Shown here: positions 17,305-26,784 of the stretch, piece by piece
Layout of the letters: each line of letters begins with the position of its first letter
How positions within the stretch are numbered: the stretch's first letter is position 1
NCBI RefSeq assembly: GCF_031455095.1
Contig: NZ_JAVDSB010000009.1
Coordinates: 1 to 64,000 of the forward strand
DNA: 64,000 nt
DNA from: Paenibacillus_E qinlingensis_A
GTDB lineage: Bacteria > Bacillota > Bacilli > Paenibacillales > NBRC-103111
Direction of reading: 5' to 3'
Translations under genes and position numbers: made by a program
The notes under the pieces: model-generated
The model's input: only the letters and a program-made list of their open reading frames with translations
Told to the model about the DNA's origin: nothing
Databases searched by the model: none

Positions 17305-19740
17305 ATGAAAAATAAGAAACTTTACATGATTGGAAATGCCCATTTGGATCCAGTTTGGCTATGGCAATGGCAGGAAGGCTTTCAAGAAACCAAAGCAACA
17401 TTTCGCTCAGCGCTCGATCGCATGAAGGAATATGACGATTTTATTTTCACATCCAGCTCCGCTGCGAACTATGAGTGGGTGGAAAACAACGATCGTAAAA
17501 TGTTTGAAGAAATTAAGGAACGCATCCGCGAAGGCAGATGGCAAATTGTCGGAGGCTGGTGGATTCAACCAGATTGCAACGTACCCGGCGGGGAGTCGTT
17601 TGTCCGTCAAGGCTTATATGGTCAGCGGTATTTCAAAGAGAAATTCGGCGTAACCGCGAAGGTAGGTTATAACGTTGATAGCTTCGGACACCACGGCATG
17701 CTGCCGCAAATTTTGCTCAAAAGCGGAATGCCATACTATATTTTTATGCGTCCCATGCCGAATGAAAAAGGCTTGCCAGGGCGGTTATTCCATTGGGAAT
17801 CCGACGATGGCAGTCGTGTCATGGCGTATCGAATTCCATTTGAATACTGCACATGGGGCAAAGATTTGGAAAAGCACGTACGCCGCTGCATGGAAGAGTT
17901 GAAAGATCCGTTCGGCAACTTGATGGTCTTCTATGGGGTTGGTAATCATGGCGGTGGCCCGACCAAGGAGAACATCAACAGCATCAAGCGGATGAACGCA
18001 CTACCAGAATTTCCGACGATGGAAATGGCGGCTCCGAATGAATTTTTTACCGATATGGAAGCCTTGGATTTACCTATACCGGTTGTACACGATGATCTTC
18101 AACATCATGCAAGTGGTTGTTATGCAGTTCATTCAGGTATTAAGCACTGGAATCGACAAGCAGAGAATACACTCCTAGCAGCGGAAAAGTGGTCATCACT
18201 ATCAGAAATCGTTACGGGGCAGCCTTATCCAGCCGATTATCACCGCGCTTGGAAAAATGTCCTATTCAACCAATTCCATGACATCTTGGCTGGAACTAGT
18301 CTTGAGTCGGCGTATGAAGATGCACGCAACATGCACGGTGAAGCCATGACCATTGCAGAACGTGGATTGAATTATGCCATTCAATCCCTATCTTGGAATA
18401 TTGGCATTGAACAAGAAGAGGGCATGAAGCCAATTGTGGCTTTTAATCCGCATTCTTGGGACAGCCGGGTGAACATAGAGCTTGAAGTTGGCGGTATCAA
18501 GGAAACGACCATCGTGGTGGATGATACGGGGAAACAGATACCTTTCCAATTGGTGCAATCACAGGCAACGGCTGGCGGTAGATTCCGTCTAAGTTTCATA
18601 GCGGAGCTGCCTTCGTTGGGTTACCGCGTGTATAAAGTGAAGACAACGTCGCTGGAACCCAAGTTAGTCGTTCAGCCGATTAAAGCGAATGACTATGCCT
18701 TGGAAAATGATAGACTCCGCTTGGAGTTTGATCCCAAAACAGGCTTTATTTCCAGTCTTTTTGATAAGAAAGTGCAGTACGAAGTGTTTCGCGGCCCCGC
18801 GGCTAGACCAGTTGTTATCGAAGATAAATCGGATACGTGGAGTCATAATGTATTTCATTTTAACAATAAAGTTGGCGATTTCATTGCAACAAGCGTCCAG
18901 CGTGTGGAACATGGGCCTATTAAATCCGTGATCCGTGTTACTAGTGAATATGGCAGCTCGAAAATTGTTCAGGATTTCACACTATTCAAAGAACTGGACT
19001 ACATCGACGTCAAAGTGACAGTGGACTGGCGTGAGCAGTTCAAAATGTTGAAATTGGTATTCCCAATTAATTTGATATTTACCAAACAAACGTACGAAAT
19101 TCCTTATGGTTTCAAGGAAAGAGAACACAATGGTGAAGAAGAGCCAGGTCAGAGCTGGGTAGATTATGGCGGTATCTTGAGGGATGGAGGCGAACATAGC
19201 GGGACATCGTACGGTGTGTCGTTGATGAATGATGCGAAATACAGCTACAGCATTATGAATAAAGAGTTGGCGATGACCGTTCTTCGCAGCCCGATTTATG
19301 CCCACCATGATCCAGTTGTCCCTGAGCCTCATGGTCACTATTCCTTTATTGACCAAGGGATTCAATCGTTTAGGTACAGATTGCTGCCGCATCAAGGAAG
19401 CTGGGAGCAGGCGGGTACCATTAAGCATGCACTTGAATTGAACCAACGTCCGACGACGATTATCGAGTCCTATCATGAAGGTGCCCTAGCGCAGAAAGCT
19501 TCCTATTTAAATGTAGATAAAGACAACATTATTGTTAGCGTAGTGAAAAAAGCGGAAGATGGCTGTGATCTAATTATTCGTGCTTATGAGACAACGAGAG
19601 AAACAACCGATGCAATCATTCAATTGCCGCATGCGAATCGAACGATCAAGGCGCGATTTGGTCCTTGTGAAATTATAACGTTCCGCGTTCCATTGGATCA
19701 GAGCCTACCGATCGTAGAGACAGATTTGATTGAATGGTAA
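17305..19740 (+). CDS. GH38 alpha-mannosidase-family enzyme, copy 1 of an 811-residue type
   Basis: An 811-residue GH38 protein. The zinc site is G-N-A-H-L-D-P-V-W (His13, Asp15) and the nucleophile is Asp125 in Y-N-V-D-S-F-G-H. H-H-A-S-G-C-Y and F-N-Q-F-H-D-I-L-A-G are further family motifs. It lacks a signal peptide, so it acts on imported sugars. It shares the same length and most of its sequence with the protein at 31835-34270. Each copy accompanies a class II aldolase paralogue. Ribosome site AGGGAG, start ATG 17305. Alpha-mannosidase activity is the family expectation, not proven for this subgroup. Confidence 0.88.
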   Translation: MKNKKLYMIGNAHLDPVWLWQWQEGFQETKATFRSALDRMKEYDDFIFTSSSAANYEWVENNDRKMFEEIKERIREGRWQIVGGWWIQPDCNVPGGESFVRQGLYGQRYFKEKFGVTAKVGYNVDSFGHHGMLPQILLKSGMPYYIFMRPMPNEKGLPGRLFHWESDDGSRVMAYRIPFEYCTWGKDLEKHVRRCMEELKDPFGNLMVFYGVGNHGGGPTKENINSIKRMNALPEFPTMEMAAPNEFFTDMEALDLPIPVVHDDLQHHASGCYAVHSGIKHWNRQAENTLLAAEKWSSLSEIVTGQPYPADYHRAWKNVLFNQFHDILAGTSLESAYEDARNMHGEAMTIAERGLNYAIQSLSWNIGIEQEEGMKPIVAFNPHSWDSRVNIELEVGGIKETTIVVDDTGKQIPFQLVQSQATAGGRFRLSFIAELPSLGYRVYKVKTTSLEPKLVVQPIKANDYALENDRLRLEFDPKTGFISSLFDKKVQYEVFRGPAARPVVIEDKSDTWSHNVFHFNNKVGDFIATSVQRVEHGPIKSVIRVTSEYGSSKIVQDFTLFKELDYIDVKVTVDWREQFKMLKLVFPINLIFTKQTYEIPYGFKEREHNGEEEPGQSWVDYGGILRDGGEHSGTSYGVSLMNDAKYSYSIMNKELAMTVLRSPIYAHHDPVVPEPHGHYSFIDQGIQSFRYRLLPHQGSWEQAGTIKHALELNQRPTTIIESYHEGALAQKASYLNVDKDNIIVSVVKKAEDGCDLIIRAYETTRETTDAIIQLPHANRTIKARFGPCEIITFRVPLDQSLPIVETDLIEW

Positions 19741-19785
19741 GGCGGTGAAGGCAGCGATGGGAGTGGAGAGAATCAGCCTAAAAGG

Positions 19786-19814
19786 TTGACAACATCTCAA
19801 AGAAAAGCGATATT
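19786..19814 (+). promoter_or_regulatory. Sigma-A promoter for the DeoR-type regulator
   Basis: TTGACA at 19786-19791 and GATATT at 19809-19814 with a 17-base spacer, 110 bases ahead of the regulator start. No terminator was seen after the GH38 gene, so readthrough from operon A is also possible. Confidence 0.55.
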
Positions 19815-19924
19815 AGATTTGCAACATTGCTTTATCTCCATTGTAAACTCCCCAGTCAGAAATCCCTTTCTGATACGGAAACTAATAGGTGAAAAGGTAT
19901 TCGAGGATTAGAGGGGGATTGGGC

Positions 19925-20731
19925 ATGATAGCCATACATCGCAGAACCAAAATTAAAGAATTGCTCTTCCAAGAGCGCAGTGTCAAAGTCGCAGATTTGG
20001 TGAAGGAATTTAGTGTTTCCGAAGAAACGATCCGACGTGATTTGAATCAATTGGAGCAAGATGGCATTATTCAAAAAAATTATGGCGGCGCCATTCTTCT
20101 CGAAGAATTGCAGACGACTTCGCAACAGATTCCACCTGTTGAACAGCGCAAATTTCAATACTACGAGGAGAAGGATGCCATCGGTAAAATGGCTGCTTCT
20201 TTGGTGGTGGGCCAAGAGATTGTCATTCTAGATTCGGGGTCCACGACATGGTGTGTCGCTCGTCATTTACGTCATGTATCGAATCTCATGGTGGTCACGA
20301 ACGGTTTGAATGTTGCGGAAGAGAGCAGCCAGAATGAAGAAGCTTCCGTGTTTGTAATCGGGGGCAAACTAATTAAGAAGTCGATGAGCCTTGTGGGGCC
20401 GCAAGCCGAACTTGAGCTGCAAAAATATAATGCTGATTTTTCTTTCTTAGGCGCCTCGGGGATTTCCAAACGCAAAGGATTTACAAGTTCTGATCTCTAT
20501 GAAGCCGAAGTGAAGAGGGCTATGATCGCAGCAGGGCAGAAGATTGTTATCGTAGCAGATCATAGTAAATTCGAGCGGCAAGGATTGATCTCATTTTCGA
20601 GCTTTCAAGATGTTGATATCCTAGTAACCAGTGACTTAGTGGAACAGAGTTTACTTGACGAGATTAGTCAGTTAGGTGTTGAAGTGATGGTGTGTCCGGT
20701 TAAGCATCTCCTTCAACATGAAGACGAATGA
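19925..20731 (+). CDS. DeoR/GlpR-family transcriptional repressor
   Basis: About 268 residues. The N-terminal winged helix-turn-helix has the family signature V-A-D-L-V-K-E-F-S-V-S-E-E-T-I-R-R-D-L (residues ~20-40) followed by the Y-G-G-A wing. The C-terminal ~180 residues form the DeoR sensor fold, which binds sugar phosphates (D-S-G-S-T-T-W, then K-R-A-M-I-A-A-G and V-A-D-H-S-K-F). The ATG at 19925 is chosen because GAGGGGG lies eight bases upstream; the reading frame extends further left without a ribosome site. It lies between operons A and B and probably responds to a phosphorylated intermediate of the pathway. Confidence 0.9.
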   Translation: MIAIHRRTKIKELLFQERSVKVADLVKEFSVSEETIRRDLNQLEQDGIIQKNYGGAILLEELQTTSQQIPPVEQRKFQYYEEKDAIGKMAASLVVGQEIVILDSGSTTWCVARHLRHVSNLMVVTNGLNVAEESSQNEEASVFVIGGKLIKKSMSLVGPQAELELQKYNADFSFLGASGISKRKGFTSSDLYEAEVKRAMIAAGQKIVIVADHSKFERQGLISFSSFQDVDILVTSDLVEQSLLDEISQLGVEVMVCPVKHLLQHEDE

Positions 20732-20820
20732 GTCATTGAGGTATACAGAAAACCGTTTTTGAAATTGATCTTTTTCATAAAAATGACTAAACCGTATATA
20801 AACTTTTTTACATTCATTAA

Positions 20821-20953
20821 TAGTCCGATATTTACAAACTAAATCGGGGATACCGTTCATAAAAGGGTGAGTAGTCCGATGCTACCGAACTAAATGAATA
20901 CTTTTGACGGATAGGAGTCATTTGTGGTAATTTAGTTCGGCTCTTTCGGATTA
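20821..20953. repeat. Three copies of a 24-base element (two direct, one inverted)
   Basis: Copies lie at 20821-20844 and 20872-20895 (plus) and at 20930-20953 (inverted). Each begins TAGTCCGA or TAATCCGA and ends AACTAAAT. The last two copies share CCGAACTAAAT and face each other, so they could form a long hairpin. They fill the gap between the DeoR gene and the operon B promoter. They could be operators for the DeoR protein or members of a dispersed intergenic repeat family. Confidence 0.6.
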
Positions 20954-20994
20954 TTCGAGTTCACACACCGTATAAGGCAATGGAAATTTATTCG

Positions 20995-21023
20995 TTGACA
21001 ATCTTAACTGAAAGCGATAACAT
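20995..21023 (+). promoter_or_regulatory. Sigma-A promoter for operon B
   Basis: TTGACA at 20995-21000 and TAACAT at 21018-21023 with a 17-base spacer, about 220 bases before the LacI start. The -10 element overlaps the cre site, and three palindromic operators follow. Confidence 0.7.
21009..21022 (+). promoter_or_regulatory. Catabolite response element (cre), perfect consensus
   Basis: TGAAAGCGATAACA matches the CcpA consensus TGWAANCGNTNWCA at every position and overlaps the -10 region. CcpA bound here would block operon B in the presence of preferred sugars. The match is seen; CcpA control is established for the motif and inferred here. Confidence 0.75.
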
Positions 21024-21050
21024 ATAGGTACAAGAACTAAAATAAATCAT

Positions 21051-21196
21051 TTTGGGAACGATCCCAAAATTGGATGACAACGATGAACCGAAAGGTCATT
21101 TTTTTTGAATGAAATGTGGGAACGTTCCCAATAATGAAAACGACGATGACAAGTTACGAAACAAGATTGCGCACACTAGTTTGGGAACGTTCCCAA
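21051..21196. promoter_or_regulatory. Three LacI-type operators ahead of the LacI gene
   Basis: TTTGGGAACGATCCCAAA at 21051-21068, TGGGAACGTTCCCA at 21117-21130 and TTGGGAACGTTCCCAA at 21181-21196. All centre on CG as LacI-family sites do. They lie in the leader between the promoter and the LacI gene, at centre spacings of about 64 and 65 bases, roughly six helical turns. This suits autoregulation by repression or looping. Confidence 0.8.
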
Positions 21197-21240
21197 TTGA
21201 TGGGAATATATGATTCGTAAATGAATAAAGGAGGCAGAAG

Positions 21241-22239
21241 ATGGGGCCAACAATACATGATGTCGCTCGAGTAGCGAATACATCCAAGAGCACGGTTTCA
21301 CGCTATTTAAATGGTCAGAAAGTGAAGAAAGACACAGAAGAGGCGTTAGAGAGAGCCATCCAATCCCTTAATTATCATCGCAATGAAAATGCAAGAAGAT
21401 TAGTAATGAGTCGGACGAATACGATTGGTATTGTTGTCGATAACATTTCTAACATATTTTACTCAGGTATTATTCGAGGGATTGAAGCTGTTGCGAATCG
21501 TAAAGGATACAATTGTATTTTTTATAGCGGTACATCGAATTCTAAGCACGAAGCTTCCTTTCTCCATCTGCTGTATGAAGGACATGTAGATGGGATTATC
21601 CTGCTAAGCTTTCAGAAAAGAGATCAGCAGGAACTGGCACGTATGATCGAGGTGCCCTACCCGCTAGCTTTAATTGGGGATCATGGGGAATTGGACGGAT
21701 TATTCTCAGTGGATATTGATAACGCATCTGGGGTTGCTGATTTGGTGACCTATTTACATGGATTAGGACATCGCCGCGTTGCTTATATTTCGGGTCCTGC
21801 TCATATGGGTCCCATTAAATATCGGTTGAAGGGCTTGCAACAAACGATGAGCGCATTGGAAATGGAGTGCAGGCCAGAGTGGATCGTGAACTCGGACTGG
21901 ACCAATCAAGGCGGCTATGAAGCTATGAATGAACTGCTACAACATGAAGGTTTCACAGCTGTTATTGCTTCCAGCGACGAAACGGCAATTGGAGCACTTC
22001 GTGCGATACAGGAATCAGGACGTCAAGTTCCTGAACAGATGTCCATCGTCGGGTTCGATGATATTACGTTGTCCAGCTGGGTGTCGCCCAAATTGACAAC
22101 CGTTCGCCAGCCTCTGCAAGACGTAGGGATGAAGGCTGCTGAGGGGTTGTTTGCCCAGATCGAAGGAGAAGATGTTGAACGAACAGCTCATTTGTATAAA
22201 CCGACACTGATGATTCGTCAATCTTGTACCACACTTTAG
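21241..22239 (+). CDS. LacI-family transcriptional regulator
   Basis: A 332-residue regulator. The N-terminal helix-turn-helix I-H-D-V-A-R-V-A-N-T-S-K-S-T-V-S-R-Y-L-N-G is followed by the hinge helix (N-A-R-R-L-V). Residues ~60-330 form the periplasmic-binding-protein-like effector domain, starting T-I-G-I-V-V-D-N-I. AAAGGAGG is the ribosome site. It is the first gene of operon B and is followed directly by permease genes, so it probably senses the imported sugar or a derivative. The three upstream operators make autoregulation likely. Confidence 0.93.
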   Translation: MGPTIHDVARVANTSKSTVSRYLNGQKVKKDTEEALERAIQSLNYHRNENARRLVMSRTNTIGIVVDNISNIFYSGIIRGIEAVANRKGYNCIFYSGTSNSKHEASFLHLLYEGHVDGIILLSFQKRDQQELARMIEVPYPLALIGDHGELDGLFSVDIDNASGVADLVTYLHGLGHRRVAYISGPAHMGPIKYRLKGLQQTMSALEMECRPEWIVNSDWTNQGGYEAMNELLQHEGFTAVIASSDETAIGALRAIQESGRQVPEQMSIVGFDDITLSSWVSPKLTTVRQPLQDVGMKAAEGLFAQIEGEDVERTAHLYKPTLMIRQSCTTL

Positions 22240-22255
22240 AAAAGGGTTGTGAGCG

Positions 22256-23128
22256 ATGATTTCTAAAATCAACAAGTCGAATTACGGCTATCTATTTATT
22301 GCCCCATTTTTTATCGGATTTGGCATCTTCGGTTTGATCCCGATTTTATATACATTCTATTTAAGCTTTACCAAATGGGATGGATTTTCGGATCCGATTT
22401 ATATCGGCTTCGCGAATTACACGCGGCTTTTGCATGATACGTACTTTTATCAAACGATAGGGAACACCATGATCATCTGGATCATGTCAATTGTTCCGCA
22501 GCTCATCATAGCGCTCGTACTTGCGATTGTATTGAATGAGAAGTGGATACGCGGTAAACATTTTTTCCGGGCTGTGTACTATTTTCCGCATATTATTACG
22601 CCGATTACGCTTGGTGTCATGTTCAGTTTAATGTTCGACTGGCAAACAGGTTCGGTGAATAAAGTACTCATGGATCTGGGCATTGTGAGTGAGCCGGTGA
22701 ATTGGTTCAGCAGCCCTTGGTGGTCGCGCACGATTGTATCTGGTGTCATTTGCTGGCAGTATTTCGGGTTTAATTTAATCGTATTTATCGCTGGTTTACA
22801 GTCCATTTCGGATGAAGTGTATGAAGCGGCCAAAATTGATGGCGCTAACAAATGGCAAAGCACCTTGTATATTACTCTTCCCTTATTGCGTCCAGTGTTA
22901 CTTTTTACGTTCATTACCTCCGTTATCGGCGGGTTGCAATTGTTTGATGCCCCATTGATGTTGGGGAGTGGTCCAGACAATACGACAAGAACAATGGTTA
23001 TGTATTTATATGAAACTGCGTTCAAAAATTTCAATTATAGCTACGGAGCAACAGTTGCATATGGCATTTTCGTAGTTGTCATGATCTTAACGGCGATTAC
23101 AGCGAAAGCATCTAAGTTAAACGAGTAG
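22256..23128 (+). CDS. ABC sugar transporter permease, MalF/UgpA type (second importer)
   Basis: A 290-residue permease with six membrane segments and the EAA loop E-A-A-K-I-D-G-A-N-K near residue 195. It begins 16 bases after the LacI gene. Together with the next permease and the lipoprotein at 24138 it forms an importer distinct from the operon A system. Confidence 0.93.
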   Translation: MISKINKSNYGYLFIAPFFIGFGIFGLIPILYTFYLSFTKWDGFSDPIYIGFANYTRLLHDTYFYQTIGNTMIIWIMSIVPQLIIALVLAIVLNEKWIRGKHFFRAVYYFPHIITPITLGVMFSLMFDWQTGSVNKVLMDLGIVSEPVNWFSSPWWSRTIVSGVICWQYFGFNLIVFIAGLQSISDEVYEAAKIDGANKWQSTLYITLPLLRPVLLFTFITSVIGGLQLFDAPLMLGSGPDNTTRTMVMYLYETAFKNFNYSYGATVAYGIFVVVMILTAITAKASKLNE

Positions 23129-23141
23129 GAGGTAACATCCA

Positions 23142-23993
23142 GTGGTTAGAAGTGAAGAGAAACCGTTTGAACTCCATCTGTTACTATTGAAAATCATCAT
23201 CTATGTGGGTTTAATTGCGATAGCCCTGACTTGTTTACTTCCTTTCTACAGCATGCTGATTACGTCCACGCATACGAATTCGGACATAGCTCGGAAGCTG
23301 TTGATCGTTCCTGGGAATCAATTCTTGGTCAATTATCATCGTTTGACTGAAACCGTTAACATATGGCGGGGATTTGGTAATACAGTTTTCATCACGGTGA
23401 CGGCAACCCTAATTAATGTGTATTTTGCAGCTTTAGCTGGTTATGGCTTTTCCAAATACAATTTTCGCTATAAAAGCGTGCTGTTCATGATGGTGCTTGC
23501 AACGATGATGATTCCTGGACAACTCGGGATTATCGGGTTTTATAAATTAATGGATGTCTTCCATATGCTGAATACGTATTATCCACTGTTGCTGACATCC
23601 ATGTACAATGCTTTTGGTATTTTCCTCGTCAAACAGTTTGCTGACACCTCGGTGCCATCTGAAATTATTGAGTCTGGAAGAATTGATGGGTATGGAGAAA
23701 TGCAAATTTTCCATCGCATTATTTTACCTTTAATGAGTCCAGCACTGGCCACGTTAGCGATCTTTGCTTTCATTGGAAAATGGAATGACTTCTTAGTTCC
23801 GATGATTATTTTATTCGACGGTGATATGCAGACCCTTCCGGTGATGATCGCGAGTGTCAAATCGCAGTTCTCCTCCGACTTTGGTGCACAATACGTGGGG
23901 ATTGTTATCTCAGTTATTCCAATTCTGGTCTTCTTCTCTTTTATGTCCAAACGGATTATTAACGGTGTTGCAGCCGGGGCTGTTAAAGGCTAG
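23142..23993 (+). CDS. ABC sugar transporter permease, MalG/UgpE type (second importer)
   Basis: A 283-residue permease with six predicted membrane segments. The loop reads E-S-G-R-I-D-G-Y-G, so the usual E-A-A is altered to E-S-G while I-D-G is retained. Start is GTG at 23142 after AGGAGGT. A 144-base gap before the binding protein contains a small ATAGGA/TCCTA hairpin and may allow separate mRNA processing. Confidence 0.92.
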   Translation: MVRSEEKPFELHLLLLKIIIYVGLIAIALTCLLPFYSMLITSTHTNSDIARKLLIVPGNQFLVNYHRLTETVNIWRGFGNTVFITVTATLINVYFAALAGYGFSKYNFRYKSVLFMMVLATMMIPGQLGIIGFYKLMDVFHMLNTYYPLLLTSMYNAFGIFLVKQFADTSVPSEIIESGRIDGYGEMQIFHRIILPLMSPALATLAIFAFIGKWNDFLVPMIILFDGDMQTLPVMIASVKSQFSSDFGAQYVGIVISVIPILVFFSFMSKRIINGVAAGAVKG

Positions 23994-24137
23994 TAAACGG
24001 ATATTGAGAGGAGTGATGCTCACCAAGAAATGTTGAGATTATCTGAACCTATTCGCTTCTATTCTAATAGGAAATAATCCTACTATGTTCAAGCCAGTAG
24101 AACGACTATATCAATCACATCAAAGGGGCGAATTCTC

Positions 24138-25445
24138 ATGAAAGCACAAAAATGGGCATCTATTTTAATGACTGCAGTACTAACTACAGGGGTTTTGACA
24201 GCATGTGGTGCGAAATCGAATACGAATAATTCGGCAACTACAAGTCCAGCTGCAACAGCTGCGCCAGCAGTAGACCCAGCTAAGCTCGCTGGTACGCTTT
24301 CTCTTTGGACTTTCTTTGATGGAACAAAGGGCATTGCAACGGCATTTGAGAAGAAATATCCAAATGTGAAAGTGGATGTCAAAGTATTCCCAGGTGATCA
24401 ATATCAAATCAAGCTGTTGTCTGCCTTGCAATCCGGCAAGGATGTACCTGACGTGCTTGATCTTGAAAGAAGCTATGTAGGTAAATTCATTGAATCGCCT
24501 TTCTTAATGGATTTAGCGCCAATTGGTGCCAATGAACTTGTAAAAAATTATATTCCTTATGTAGCTGAGCTTGGTAAATCATCGGATGGCAAAATTAAAG
24601 CGATCTCTGACCAATCTTCGCCAGGCGGCTTCTGGTACTTGAAAGAAAATGCGAAAAAGTTCCTTGGAACCGATGATTCAGCGAAAATCAGCGAAATGGT
24701 GAGCTCCTACGATAAAATGATTGAGCTTGGTAAAAAAGTGGCAAAAGATAGCGACGGCAAAGTTCATCTGATCGCGAATACAGGTGATTTGTTCGATATT
24801 GCCAGCTATAATACACAGCCTTTCTATGTGAATGGCAAATTAAACATCGATGCGAAATGGGAAAAAGTCTATAACACGCAGAAAGATATTCGCGCGAATA
24901 ACGTAGATGCGAAACTGCCTTTCATGTCAGCAGGTTGGGGAAATGCCCTGAATGACGGCAGTGTTGTACTCGTGGCTATGCCAGCTTGGGCGTCGTTCAT
25001 GATTGGCAACAAAGACAACAAAGCGGTCGGCAAATTTGGCGTTGCCAAAACACCAGAAGGTTTCTATAACGGTGGAACATTCCGCGCGATTTACAATAAG
25101 ACAGCGAATAAAGACATTGCGAATGAATTTATCAAGTTCTCTGCAAGCGCAGAATGGCAAAATGCAGATTTGCTAGCAAGAGGAAACTTGCCAGCACTGC
25201 AAAGTGTTTATGATGCAAATGTAGATAAATACACGGGCACACTGACCGGCGATCAAAAAGTGCTTCAACCTTACTACGAGATGATGAAGGCGATGCCTGT
25301 TATTAAGTCTGATAAGTACAGCGACTCCATCCTGAGTACGTGGAGAAAAGTAGCTGGTCAAGGGATTACAGATAACAAAAGTTATGCGGATGTTGTAGCA
25401 TCTTTCCAAAAAGAAGTGAAAGCAGCGTTCCCAGAGCTTCAATAA
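24138..25445 (+). CDS. ABC transporter sugar-binding lipoprotein (second importer)
   Basis: A 435-residue family 1 solute-binding lipoprotein. The lipobox is LTAC (Cys23), followed by an Asn/Thr/Ala-rich linker to about residue 50. The fold then starts (L-S-L-W-T-F-F-D-G). Here the binding protein follows the permeases, the reverse of operon A. The two binding proteins are clearly different, suggesting two ligands. No ATPase is encoded nearby. Confidence 0.92.
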   Translation: MKAQKWASILMTAVLTTGVLTACGAKSNTNNSATTSPAATAAPAVDPAKLAGTLSLWTFFDGTKGIATAFEKKYPNVKVDVKVFPGDQYQIKLLSALQSGKDVPDVLDLERSYVGKFIESPFLMDLAPIGANELVKNYIPYVAELGKSSDGKIKAISDQSSPGGFWYLKENAKKFLGTDDSAKISEMVSSYDKMIELGKKVAKDSDGKVHLIANTGDLFDIASYNTQPFYVNGKLNIDAKWEKVYNTQKDIRANNVDAKLPFMSAGWGNALNDGSVVLVAMPAWASFMIGNKDNKAVGKFGVAKTPEGFYNGGTFRAIYNKTANKDIANEFIKFSASAEWQNADLLARGNLPALQSVYDANVDKYTGTLTGDQKVLQPYYEMMKAMPVIKSDKYSDSILSTWRKVAGQGITDNKSYADVVASFQKEVKAAFPELQ

Positions 25446-25512
25446 TGACAAATATAGAGGGCGGCTGTTTCGAATGAAGCAGCCGCGCATGTAGAAGGAG
25501 AGAGACCCGGAA

Positions 25513-26784
25513 ATGAGCATCCTTCATGATTATGTTAACAGAATCCGCATCATTGACGGTCATGAACATCTAGCAACACCGCAAATTCGTAAGAGAGAAA
25601 ATCACGATCTATTCTCCCTTTTGCATTATTTGGACTCTGATTTTTATAGTGCAGGCATGAAGCAAGGTGTTCTGGGAAGACAGAGTTCCTTGGCTGCGGA
25701 GCAAAAAGCTTCGATGTTTATGGAGTATTGGCATAAAACGAAAAATACAACGTATGCTCGGATGTTCCGGACCGCGATGGAAGATTTATATGACGTAACG
25801 GATTGGAACGTGAAAAGCCTGCTAGAGGCGAATGAAAAGGTCTTGCAAGCCACGCACGACCCGAATTGGTATGAGCATGTCATGGCCGAAAGGTCCGGTA
25901 TTGATCTTGCCTTTACACTCATCCAAACAACGAAATTGGACTACGATCGTTTTCGTCCCATTATGTTTATGGATTTCGCATTTAAGTTACGAACATTGAA
26001 GGATATTACCGCTGTAGAACGGATGTCTGGCGTGAACGTATATCATTTGCGCCAATATTTAGATGCAGTGGATGCCTTATTGCATAGATATGTCCAGGAA
26101 GGCATGGTTGCAACAAAGTTCGGTCATGCGTACTGGCGCTCCTTAGCTTCAGGAAAACCGACCTTTCACGAGGCAGAGCTCGCGTTTAATCGATTAATGG
26201 GCTGCACCTTGGAAGAGTCGCTCTCACAAGCGGAAACTGTGGCACTTCAGGACTATTTGATCCATTTTATTATCCAGCGTTCTACAGCCTATGGACTCCC
26301 GATTCAAATTCATACCGGACATCATGAAGTCAGTGTTTCAAACAACGGCAATACGATTACGAACTCCAATGTGGAGTTGCTCATTCCTTTGCTGCTGGCG
26401 TACAAGGATACGAAATTCGTTCTGCTCCACAGTGGCTATCCTTATTATTTACCCTACTTAAGTATCGTGAAAAATTTCCAAAACGTGTATGCCGATTTGA
26501 CCTGGCTATACATCATTTCTCCGACGGCGGCTAAACAAATCCTTCATCAGTTCATTGAAATGGTACCGATGACCAAAATACAGGGCTTTGGCGGCGATTA
26601 TAACTATATCGAAGGCACGTATGCTCACCAGAAGCTAGCAAGGAAAGTGGTTGGAGATGTTTTGACGGAAAAGGTAGCCGAAGGCGCACTCGATGAAACC
26701 GAAGCGATGACATTTGCCGATCGGATTTTCCGTTTAAATTTAATTGACATCTATCAGTTGAAAGACATGGAGGTACAGGGATGA
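25513..26784 (+). CDS. Amidohydrolase-superfamily enzyme
   Basis: A 423-residue TIM-barrel metalloenzyme candidate. The H-x-H motif is D-G-H-E-H (His17, His19). Further metal-site candidates are Lys202 (A-T-K-F), His267 (Q-I-H-T-G-H), His306 (L-L-H-S-G-Y-P) and Asp362 (G-F-G-G-D-Y). It is related to the amidohydrolase-2 and uronate-isomerase-like groups; hydrolysis, decarboxylation or sugar isomerisation are all possible. It precedes an unassigned barrel protein with a four-base overlap, so the two probably act in sequence. Ribosome site AAGGAGAG. Confidence 0.75.
   Translation: MSILHDYVNRIRIIDGHEHLATPQIRKRENHDLFSLLHYLDSDFYSAGMKQGVLGRQSSLAAEQKASMFMEYWHKTKNTTYARMFRTAMEDLYDVTDWNVKSLLEANEKVLQATHDPNWYEHVMAERSGIDLAFTLIQTTKLDYDRFRPIMFMDFAFKLRTLKDITAVERMSGVNVYHLRQYLDAVDALLHRYVQEGMVATKFGHAYWRSLASGKPTFHEAELAFNRLMGCTLEESLSQAETVALQDYLIHFIIQRSTAYGLPIQIHTGHHEVSVSNNGNTITNSNVELLIPLLLAYKDTKFVLLHSGYPYYLPYLSIVKNFQNVYADLTWLYIISPTAAKQILHQFIEMVPMTKIQGFGGDYNYIEGTYAHQKLARKVVGDVLTEKVAEGALDETEAMTFADRIFRLNLIDIYQLKDMEVQG

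Noticed and set aside
18982..19476. A 164-codon reading frame antisense to the GH38 gene
   Set aside because: It lies wholly within a well-supported gene, has no ribosome site, and a similar antisense frame in the paralogue at 33188-33661 reflects shared coding sequence.
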